Shown here: positions 1 through 5,392 of the stretch, piece by piece
Position numbering within the stretch: the first letter of the stretch is position 1
How the letters are laid out: every line of letters starts with the position of its first letter
Assembly: GCA_017428285.1 (NCBI GenBank)
Contig: JAFRRE010000084.1
Location: 1-22,075 of the forward strand
Source of the DNA: Bacteroidales bacterium
Lineage (GTDB): Bacteria; Bacteroidota; Bacteroidia; Bacteroidales; F082
DNA: 22,075 nt
Direction: 5' to 3'
Made by a program: the position numbers and the translations under genes
Notes under the pieces: generated by a model
Told to the model about the DNA's origin: nothing
The model's database searches: none
What the model saw: the letters and a program-made list of their open reading frames with translations, nothing else

Positions 1-921
1 ACCAGGTTGCGGTGTCTCAGTGGGCAGCACTGCAATCGCCGTGATGCTTTCGCAGTCTTCAGGTTCATAGAGGACTTCACCGTCTTTCCATACGGTGGCA
101 ATGTCATCGTCAATACCAGCATAAAAAACACCATATTCATTGACGTACAAAGCCGTAATGTTTACGTCAACATGGGAATAAAGCACCTCGCCGTCTTGCC
201 AAATGTATGCAGTGTTGTCGTGGACTGAGACTCCTGCCCAATACAAACTTCCGTTGTATGCGGTGATTTCCGTGATGTTGCCCCCTTCGATTTGGAAAAT
301 GATGGAGTCGTTTTGCCATACTACGCCATCGATTGACTCAGCGCCATAGATGAAACCTGCTGCATAGAGGTTGTCACCATCAAAGCAGAGGTCGCTGACT
401 TCCGACCAGGCCGCACATTGCCAAAGTATGGAGTCGTTTTTCCAGACACAGGCATATACGCCAGGTGTAACGATGGAACCACCTGTATAAATGTCGCCTG
501 TAACATTGTCAACAGCCAAGGCGTAAAGGTTGCAAACGGTGTTGCTGTCAATGCTATATTCATAGAGAATCTCGCCGTTTTGCCATACCTTGTTTTCGCC
601 GACTGCTGTCCAACCGTTGTCATTGAGCATCATCCGCTCGATGAAAGTTGGGGTGTCGGTCATAAATAGAACCGAGTCGTTCAACCAAACATGACCCCGA
701 AAGTTGGAATAATTATAGCCTGCGCTATAAATGGTGCTGTCGTTGGCCACTTTCATATCGGTTAGCATGACCATGGCTGTATCGGAGATGCTATAAATCA
801 GCGTGTCATTTTTCCAGATTTTGCCGATATTGTTGCCATTGCCAGAGAAATAAACGTCTTGGGCTTGAGCCATTCCCAAGGCCATTAACAAAAAGGTGAT
901 AAATAATGACAGTTTTTTCAT
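1..921 (-). CDS. Secreted seven-repeat (W-x-N/D-D/G) protein, partial
   Basis: The frame stays open for 307 codons from the ATG at 921-919 to the window edge, so the C-terminus is missing. Residues 1-20 form a signal peptide (MKKLSLFITFLLMALGMAQA, then QD). The rest is built from a recurring short motif of the type [IV]-W-[KLQ]-[ND]-[DG]-[TSE]-[VIL]-[LI]-[YFW], with its Trp at residues 36, 79, 113, 160, 202, 241 and 278. Each repeat of 34-47 residues also carries a YxAG/YTGG-like strand. Seven evenly spaced beta-rich repeats suggest a beta-propeller exported to the periplasm or surface; the fold is inferred. No catalytic motif is visible, and a T9SS sorting domain, if present, would lie outside the window. 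It starts 16 nt after the YoeB-like toxin stop on the same strand, with no promoter box in that gap, so it may be co-transcribed with the toxin-antitoxin pair or use a promoter inside it. I do not recognise a named family. Confidence 0.85.
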   Translation of the reverse strand, partial: MKKLSLFITFLLMALGMAQAQDVYFSGNGNNIGKIWKNDTLIYSISDTAMVMLTDMKVANDSTIYSAGYNYSNFRGHVWLNDSVLFMTDTPTFIERMMLNDNGWTAVGENKVWQNGEILYEYSIDSNTVCNLYALAVDNVTGDIYTGGSIVTPGVYACVWKNDSILWQCAAWSEVSDLCFDGDNLYAAGFIYGAESIDGVVWQNDSIIFQIEGGNITEITAYNGSLYWAGVSVHDNTAYIWQDGEVLYSHVDVNITALYVNEYGVFYAGIDDDIATVWKDGEVLYEPEDCESITAIAVLPTETPQPG

Positions 922-937
922 TGTGTAGCTGTTTTTT

Positions 938-1204
938 TCAATTGTAGTGTCCGCGCATAGAAAGAACCAATACCAGAATTATTTCATCATGGATTTCATA
1001 AATAATTCGGTCTTTCTTGTTAATCCTTCGAGACCAACAACCTGCGTAGTCTCCTGTGAGTATTTCTGGCTTTCCAGTTCCAGTCCGGGGATGAACCTCC
1101 ATTTCGCGCAGCAGGGAAGAAATCTTTTTTTTCGCTGTGTCGCTACCATTGGCCTTCCACCATTCAAGATCCTTTAATGCGTTTGGAGTATAGGCTATTT
1201 CCAT
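938..1204 (-). CDS. yoeB: YoeB/Txe-family mRNA endoribonuclease toxin
   Basis: This 88-residue protein has the full YoeB layout. YoeB-family toxins are ribosome-dependent RNases of the RelE superfamily that cleave mRNA in the ribosomal A site. The glutamate in GKPE (E47), the arginine in DRIIY (R66) and the C-terminal His-Tyr (H86, Y87) align with the known catalytic residues of E. coli YoeB (E46, R65, H83, Y84). The SRRI segment around residues 58-61 is also conserved. Length matches the family (84-90 residues), so the toxin looks intact. Its ATG lies inside the end of the upstream antitoxin gene (10-nt overlap, ATGGAAATAG), which implies translational coupling. The antitoxin-first order is the usual one for this family. 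Activity is inferred from the residues. Confidence 0.93.
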   Translation of the reverse strand: MEIAYTPNALKDLEWWKANGSDTAKKKISSLLREMEVHPRTGTGKPEILTGDYAGCWSRRINKKDRIIYEIHDEIILVLVLSMRGHYN

Positions 1205-1398
1205 ATATCCTCGGTTTTGATGACTTTGTAATTGCCATTCTTGAAATCTTCACGTCCCTGTCTGATTTTTTCGATCATCATAGAATTTGACGATTCACTT
1301 TTTTCATCAGAGATAGTACCTCCAAGAGCAACAAACAAATCAAGGACTTGCTTGAAAATAGGGTTACGTCCATCATATTTTATTGTAAGCGTTGCCAT
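1195..1398 (-). CDS. Antitoxin partner of the YoeB-like toxin
   Basis: This 67-residue protein is encoded directly upstream of the YoeB-like toxin and overlaps it by 10 nt. It starts with a short beta-strand (ATLTIKYDGR) rather than the classic Phd/YefM start, then an amphipathic helix, then a charged C-terminal tail (IRQGREDFKNGNYKVIKTED) of the kind that wraps around the toxin. It resembles the short DUF2683-type antitoxins that accompany YoeB in Bacteroidota more than E. coli YefM; this family placement is from memory and tentative. The role is inferred mainly from position and size. A -7 box (CAAAAATA on the plus strand, 1425-1432) lies 27 nt upstream, so the pair probably has its own promoter, likely autoregulated as in other modules of this type. 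Confidence 0.82.
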   Translation of the reverse strand: MATLTIKYDGRNPIFKQVLDLFVALGGTISDEKSESSNSMMIEKIRQGREDFKNGNYKVIKTEDIWK

Positions 1399-1424
1399 TT
1401 GTGATTGAAGTTTTGTTTTCGGTG

Positions 1425-1432
1425 CAAAAATA
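1425..1432 (-). promoter_or_regulatory. -7 promoter box of the toxin-antitoxin unit
   Basis: Read on the minus strand this is TATTTTTG, an exact match to the Bacteroidota -7 consensus TAnnTTTG, ending 27 nt before the antitoxin ATG. I see no convincing TTTG -33 element at the expected distance. It faces away from the riboswitch promoter; the two -7 boxes are 44 bp apart. Confidence 0.55.
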
Positions 1433-1476
1433 ATAACTTTTTCTCGGAACTCATATGCTTTTTGTTGAAAATACTG

Positions 1477-1484
1477 TATCTTTG
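1477..1484 (+). promoter_or_regulatory. -7 promoter box of the B12 riboswitch operon
   Basis: TATCTTTG matches the Bacteroidota -7 consensus TAnnTTTG exactly and sits about 10 nt before the first base-paired element of the cobalamin riboswitch. This is where a promoter is needed for the leader to be transcribed whole. A TTTG occurs at 1461-1464, but the 12-nt spacing is shorter than the usual 19-21, so the -33 element is uncertain. Confidence 0.6.
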
Positions 1485-1493
1485 CCGCCGATA

Positions 1494-1645
1494 AGCGGTG
1501 CCGTGAGGCTCAATAGGGAATCGGGTGCAAATCCCGGACAGTTCCCGCTGCTGTAAGCTCTTCACGCTGGCCACAATGCCACTGAAAACCTAGTCTTTCG
1601 GGAAGGCGACCAGAATAAAGGAGTAAGTCAGAAGACCTGCCGCCT
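1494..1645 (+). ncRNA. Cobalamin (B12) riboswitch
   Basis: The adenosylcobalamin riboswitch core is clearly present in order: GGTGCC at 1497-1502; the segment GGGAA (1516-1520), GGGTGCAAATCCC (1523-1535) and CAGTTCCCGCTGCTGTAA (1539-1556); GCCACTG (1578-1584); GGGAAGGC (1600-1607); and the B12 box AGTCAGAAGACCTGCC (1626-1641). A closing P1 stem is possible between GCGG (1495-1498) and CCGC (1640-1643). The leader leaves about 120 nt before the first ATG, room for an expression platform, but I cannot tell whether control is transcriptional or translational. By family rule, cobalamin binding should switch the downstream genes off. It has the layout of a large class I type with peripheral stems between core and B12 box. 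Exact ends are approximate. Confidence 0.96.
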
Positions 1646-1767
1646 GTCGCTGAAACAAGGCTTTCGGGACAAGAGCTGGCTTTCCTTATATAAATTAAGG
1701 TGTACCCTCGTTTTCCCCAAGCATTGTAATGTAATGGATAGAATGTCAAACCTAAAATTATATTATT
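1646..1767 (+). promoter_or_regulatory. Riboswitch-to-start leader (possible expression platform)
   Basis: This is the remainder of the 369-bp gene-free stretch 1399-1767, which otherwise holds the two divergent promoters and the riboswitch aptamer. The 122 nt hold no open frame and no obvious T-rich intrinsic terminator. The last 20 nt before the ATG are A/T-rich (CCTAAAATTATATTATT), which is common ahead of strongly translated Bacteroidota genes that do not use a strong Shine-Dalgarno. Lack of a visible terminator slightly favours control at translation initiation; this is inference. Confidence 0.4.
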
Positions 1768-3018
1768 ATGCGTAAAATCTTTACTTTAGCATTCCTTATG
1801 GGAATCTTCGGTCTGTTTACGACCAATTTGTTTGCACAACAAGATGCCACTATCGATCCTGCCGACATCCAATACTGGATTGGCGAGGGCGAAAACGAGG
1901 TTGTGGTTGCCCTCAGCTGGTGCAGCAACACTGAGACAGCTCTGGCTTGGGGCTATCGTTTCGATGGCGATGCCACTGTTTTCCAAGCTCTTACTGATAT
2001 TGCAGCTGCCGACAGCCGCTTGACAGTAATCGGTTCTGCTCCTACCAACATTACCTATGTGGATGACGAATACGATCTGACCATGTGCCCCAACCCGGAT
2101 GCCCAATGGGGTGATCCCGATTATGATGTTCCCATGCATAGCGTGAATGGATTGATGGGTCAGAACATGATGGCTGAAGAACCGATTCACAACGATGACT
2201 TTGTGAAGATTGGTGGTGTTGCTTGCAGCATCATGTCCGATGACTGGACCACCATCTCTTGGACTACAGAGATTATTCCTGCCACCGATCCGAATGCAGT
2301 CGTTGACGCCACTATTTCAGCTGATGAGATCCTGTTCTGGATTGGCGAAGGCGAAAACGAGGTTGTGGTTGCCCTCAGCTGGTGCAGCCACACTGAAGCT
2401 GCTCTGGCATGGGGCTATCGTTTCGATGGTGATGCCACTGTTTTCCAAGCTCTTACTGCTATTGCAGCTGCCGACAGCCGCTTGACGGTCATCGGTGACG
2501 CTCCCTCCAACATCACCTATGTGGATGATGAATACGACCTGACAATGTGCCCCAACCCGGATGCACAGTGGGGTGATCCTGATTATGATGTTCCCATGCA
2601 TAGCGTGAATGGCTTGATGGGTATGAACATGATGGCTGAGGAACCGATTCACAACAACGACTTTGTGAAGATTGGTGGTGTTGCTTGCGGTGTCATGTCT
2701 GCCGACTGGACCACCATCGCTTGGGAACAACCCATTGAACCCGCTATCAACAACACGGGTGTGAATGAAAACCAGTCCAAAACTCTGGCTGTTTATCCGA
2801 ATCCTGCCATCAGCGAGGCCTTTGTGACGATCACCAATGCTGGAATGACCACTGTTTCTGTCTACGACATCCAAGGCCGTCTGGTCAGCGAGCAAAGCGT
2901 TGACGCAAAGGCTGGTGAACAAGTCCGCATCAGCACCGAAATACTGAATGCGGGTATGTACTTCATCACCGTCAGTGATGACAACGCTGTGCGTACTGCC
3001 AAACTCGTGGTGAAATGA
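1768..3018 (+). CDS. T9SS-exported two-repeat protein under B12 riboswitch control
   Basis: This is a 416-residue secreted protein, first in the B12-regulated operon. Residues 1-24 are a signal peptide (MRKIFTLAFLMGIFGLFTTN, LFAQ). Residues 26-165 and 180-319 are two copies of one domain, identical at 123 of 140 positions by hand alignment. Each copy holds WIGEGENEVVVALSWCS, LAWGYRFDGDATVFQALT, IAAADSRL, an MCPNPDAQWGDPDYD loop and three cysteines (52, 107, 153; 206, 261, 307). I recall single-copy relatives with 'ALVVDWNDG...LAWGYRWDG...AIAAADPRL' in secreted proteins of other phyla, but know no assigned biochemistry. Residues 340-416 (AVYPNP..., MYFITV, AKLVVK) form a type A T9SS sorting domain, so export to the surface or medium is expected. 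The stop overlaps the next start (ATGA). A role in binding cobalamin or a precursor is inferred only from the riboswitch and from the BtuG- and BtuF-like neighbours. Confidence 0.88.
   Translation: MRKIFTLAFLMGIFGLFTTNLFAQQDATIDPADIQYWIGEGENEVVVALSWCSNTETALAWGYRFDGDATVFQALTDIAAADSRLTVIGSAPTNITYVDDEYDLTMCPNPDAQWGDPDYDVPMHSVNGLMGQNMMAEEPIHNDDFVKIGGVACSIMSDDWTTISWTTEIIPATDPNAVVDATISADEILFWIGEGENEVVVALSWCSHTEAALAWGYRFDGDATVFQALTAIAAADSRLTVIGDAPSNITYVDDEYDLTMCPNPDAQWGDPDYDVPMHSVNGLMGMNMMAEEPIHNNDFVKIGGVACGVMSADWTTIAWEQPIEPAINNTGVNENQSKTLAVYPNPAISEAFVTITNAGMTTVSVYDIQGRLVSEQSVDAKAGEQVRISTEILNAGMYFITVSDDNAVRTAKLVVK
1843..2724 (+). repeat. Tandem internal duplication (420-bp units, 462-bp period)
   Basis: Unit A (1843-2262) and unit B (2305-2724) encode the two domain copies of the first operon gene. 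They are joined by a 14-codon linker rich in acidic residues and Pro. Long runs are identical at the DNA level, including most third codon positions (for example around 1885-1922 versus 2347-2384), while the first seven codons after DATI are diverged. Such retention suggests a recent duplication or ongoing gene conversion between the copies. Confidence 0.9.
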
Positions 3019-3995
3019 TAAAAAGGATTTCCATCCTGTTGTTGGCTATGGTGCCGGTTGCGCTGTGGGCACAGTTTGCGCCCGCGCAAGATCAACCCGG
3101 CACCACAGCCATGCACGCCGACTCTTCGGCATTCGTGGCGTGGGCTACCGGATGCACGGTTGAGCGTGGCCCGATGCGCATCGACAAGCCTGAAAACGGC
3201 CTTGCCTCTTATGGTGCGGATTCGCTTGCCCTGGGTGTGCCTGGTGGCACCTATGATGTGGTGAGTCTAGGTGACGGTGGCACTGCCATCTTAACCTTCG
3301 AGTCGCCAATTTACAATGGGGAAGGCCCCGATTTTGCAGTGTTCGAGAATGGTTTCGCCAACGCTGTGAATCCTGATACATGGGCACTTGAGTTGGGCTT
3401 TGTGGAAGTCAGTTCCGATGGCGTGAATTTTTTCCGTTTTCCTGCTGTAACCTACGTCCAAACCGAAACACAACTGGGTAATGCGGGTTCCATTGTTCCT
3501 GCACAACTCCATAATTTCGCCAGTAAATACGGTGCGTTCTATGGCACTCCATTCGATCTGGACGAAGTGGAGGACAACGAGCTTCTGGACAAGAATCGTA
3601 TTACCCATATCCGTATCGTCGACGTGGTGGGCAACATCGACCCTGAATATGCCACCAAAGACTCAGAAGGCCATATCGTCAACGACCCATGGCCCACAGC
3701 ATTCGCTTCCAGCGGCTTCGACCTTGATGCCGTCGGTGTGATTCATGACATCGCCCATAACGATGTGCCCGAAAATGCGGAGGAATCCATTGCCGTGTAC
3801 CCCAATCCCGTGAGAGACAGACTGATGGTGAAAGCCGAAAACTTGCAATCCGTTGAGATTTACAATCTTGTGGGACAGCAGGTTCTGGTTTCCACTTCCG
3901 ATGTTGTTGACATGGGCGTCTTGAACCAAGGCATTTATTTCGCCCGCATTAACGCCGACGGAAAAACTGTTACGAAACGTGTTGTGAAACAATAA
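3015..3995 (+). CDS. T9SS-exported cell-surface protein of the B12 operon
   Basis: This 326-residue protein starts at an ATG sharing ATGA with the upstream stop, so the pair is translationally coupled. Residues 1-20 are a signal peptide (MIKRISILLLAMVPVALWAQ). The main domain (about 22-250) has well-marked segments: GEGPDFAVFENGF, VEVSSDGVNFFRFP, a GxPFDLDE stretch, ITHIRIVDVVG and the closing GFDLDAVGVI. I recognise this pattern from unannotated 'cell surface protein' genes near cobalamin transport loci; no enzymatic function is known to me and no catalytic motif stands out. Residues 258-326 (IAVYPNPVRDRL, GIYFARI, KRVVKQ) are a T9SS type A sorting domain. Many acidic residues in conserved loops could bind a metal such as Ca2+. 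Together with its neighbour it may form a T9SS-displayed ligand-capture pair; the ligand being B12 is inference. Confidence 0.85.
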   Translation: MIKRISILLLAMVPVALWAQFAPAQDQPGTTAMHADSSAFVAWATGCTVERGPMRIDKPENGLASYGADSLALGVPGGTYDVVSLGDGGTAILTFESPIYNGEGPDFAVFENGFANAVNPDTWALELGFVEVSSDGVNFFRFPAVTYVQTETQLGNAGSIVPAQLHNFASKYGAFYGTPFDLDEVEDNELLDKNRITHIRIVDVVGNIDPEYATKDSEGHIVNDPWPTAFASSGFDLDAVGVIHDIAHNDVPENAEESIAVYPNPVRDRLMVKAENLQSVEIYNLVGQQVLVSTSDVVDMGVLNQGIYFARINADGKTVTKRVVKQ

Positions 3996-4009
3996 AAACA
4001 CAAACTGAA

Positions 4010-5113
4010 ATGAGAAAAACGAGACTATTTCTGTTGGCTCTGTTGGCGACGGCATTGTTCTCCTGCAAGCCCGACCCGACACCGACTCCCGTTGACCCTA
4101 CTGATACTATAAAGCCTCATCCAGTCAATCTCAAAGGTGTTTTTGTCCTGAATGAAGGCAACTACCAGTTTTCCAATGCCTCGCTGTCATTCTATGACCC
4201 AGTGGCCGACACGGTGGCCAACAACTTGTTTTACAAGGCCAATGATGCTCCCATCGGTGATGTGGCTGAAAGCATGGCTTTGGTAGATGGAAAGTTGTAT
4301 ATCGTGGTCAATAACAGTAATCTTATTTATAAGGTAGATGCCAACACCTTGAAGTGTGACCAGACCAAACCTTTCAAGCTTACTGATTTCTATTCGCCGC
4401 GTGAGATGTATTTTGTGGCTCCTAATAAGGCTTATGTCAGCGATTTGATTGGCACAGGCCTTTGGATTGTCAATCCGCAGGACATGAGCCATTGCGGGTT
4501 CGTTGAGACAGGCAAGACCACGGAGAAACTGGTACCTGTGGGCAATGAGTTGTATGTCAGCAACTGGTCGACTTATTATATCGATCCCAACTCGCACGAC
4601 AGTTATAATACCATCCAAGTCGTTGATGTGACCAACGACGTGAAAGTTGCTGAAATTGAGGTGGGGAAGGAGCCCAACAGCATGACTGTCGACATGAATG
4701 ACCATGTGTGGGTGCTTTGCGAAGGCCGTTCGTGGGATGAGGACTATGGTGAGCAACCTTCTTTGTGGGAGATTGACACCCAGCTCAAGACCGCTGTGAA
4801 GCGTTATGAGTTCGATGGCACGGCTACGGTACTGAGAGCCAATCCGTCGGGTGACCAATTGTATCTCATTCTCAACAATGCGGTGCGCCGTTTCGACATC
4901 GGCTCGCTGAGTTTGTCTGAAACCTTCAATATCGCCGCTGAGGCAGGTGGCCTGTTCTACAACATGGCCGTGCAGCCGGAGACGGGCGACATCTATGTGA
5001 CCGATGCCAAGAACTACATGATGAACGGCACCGTCTATCGTTATTCCAGCGATGGTGTGCGGCTCAGTTCGTTCGAGGCGGGGGCCATTCCCAGTGCAAT
5101 GTTGTTTAAATAA
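4010..5113 (+). CDS. btuG: BtuG-like surface cobalamin-binding beta-propeller lipoprotein
   Basis: This 367-residue protein has a lipoprotein signal peptide ending in the lipobox ALFSC (Cys19), followed by a Pro/Thr/Asp-rich linker (KPDPTPTPVDP) typical of surface-exposed lipoproteins. The rest matches the BtuG/YVTN-like propeller family: GVFVLNEGNYQFSNASLSFY at residues 44-63, then repeated strands such as ESMALVDGKLYIVVNNS, YVSDLIGTGLWIVN, GNELYVSNWSTYYI, KEPNSMTVDMNDHVWVLCEG and MAVQPETGDIYVTDA. In Bacteroides thetaiotaomicron BtuG binds cobalamin extremely tightly and works with the TonB receptor BtuB. Length agrees with that family. It lies 14 nt after the previous stop in the riboswitch-led operon, which fits this role. 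BtuB itself is not in the window, so its partner must be encoded elsewhere. The family call is strong; B12 specificity is inferred from context. Confidence 0.87.
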   Translation: MRKTRLFLLALLATALFSCKPDPTPTPVDPTDTIKPHPVNLKGVFVLNEGNYQFSNASLSFYDPVADTVANNLFYKANDAPIGDVAESMALVDGKLYIVVNNSNLIYKVDANTLKCDQTKPFKLTDFYSPREMYFVAPNKAYVSDLIGTGLWIVNPQDMSHCGFVETGKTTEKLVPVGNELYVSNWSTYYIDPNSHDSYNTIQVVDVTNDVKVAEIEVGKEPNSMTVDMNDHVWVLCEGRSWDEDYGEQPSLWEIDTQLKTAVKRYEFDGTATVLRANPSGDQLYLILNNAVRRFDIGSLSLSETFNIAAEAGGLFYNMAVQPETGDIYVTDAKNYMMNGTVYRYSSDGVRLSSFEAGAIPSAMLFK

Positions 5114-5126
5114 TTGATATTCTTTC

Positions 5127-5178
5127 GGGGATTGCAAATTCCCAACACAGTTCGGGCGGATTTGAAATCCGCCCGAAC
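5127..5178. repeat. REP-like palindromes downstream of btuG
   Basis: Two short inverted repeats lie between btuG and the CWC gene. The first (5127-5143) is imperfect: GGGGATTGCAAATTCCC. The second (5150-5178) is a perfect 14+1+14 palindrome, GTTCGGGCGGATTT-G-AAATCCGCCCGAAC. They share the GGATTT...AAATCC core with the elements inside the btuF-like gene start (5404-5486), so they belong to one dispersed family. With its strong stem the second could also act as an RNA-stabilising or attenuating hairpin within the operon, but no T-tract follows. Confidence 0.85.
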
Positions 5179-5183
5179 TTTCT

Positions 5184-5215
5184 AACAATTAAACAATTAA
5201 ACAATTAAACAATCA
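5184..5215 (+). repeat. 8-bp tandem repeat (AACAATTA x4)
   Basis: Three perfect copies of AACAATTA and a fourth, AACAATCA, lie just upstream of the CWC gene, ending 12 nt before its ATG. The tract is A/T-rich and occupies the translation-initiation upstream region. Copy-number change by slippage could alter spacing and accessibility of the start; this is inference. Confidence 0.85.
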
Positions 5216-5227
5216 ACAACTAAACAA

Positions 5228-5392
5228 ATGACAAAAACCTGTCCCCGTTGCGGAAAAACCTTCGAATGCGTGCATTCCATCGACTGTTGGTGCGTCAAGG
5301 TGAAGCTCACCGACGCCACAAAATCCTATCTGAAGGAACATTACAATGATTGCCTGTGCAAAGACTGTTTGGAGGAGATCAATGGAAAGTAA
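5228..5392 (+). CDS. Small Cys-rich CWC-family protein
   Basis: This 54-residue protein is encoded between the BtuG-like and BtuF-like genes. It has a CPRCGKTFEC start (C5, C8, C14), the signature CWC at residues 20-22 and a C-terminal CLCKDCL (C42, C44, C47), making eight cysteines in 54 residues. This matches the Cys-rich CWC family, small proteins probably binding zinc or another metal through paired CxxC motifs; their biochemical role is unknown to me. There is no signal peptide, so it should be cytoplasmic. Its 3' end overlaps the likely start of the btuF-like gene (ATGGAAAGTAA, 5382-5392), suggesting coupled translation. Recurrence of such genes in B12 loci hints at a role in corrinoid or cobalt handling, but that is speculation. 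Confidence 0.85.
   Translation: MTKTCPRCGKTFECVHSIDCWCVKVKLTDATKSYLKEHYNDCLCKDCLEEINGK

Noticed and set aside
2317..2922. 201-codon minus-strand frame over the duplicated domain
   Set aside because: It mirrors the tandem duplication of the plus-strand gene, and a similar antisense frame appears over the first copy (1786-2190).
4187..5188. Long open frame (333 codons) on the minus strand opposite btuG
   Set aside because: It has no recognisable domain or export signal and a composition dictated by the codon bias of the real gene; the plus-strand BtuG-like protein fully explains the region.
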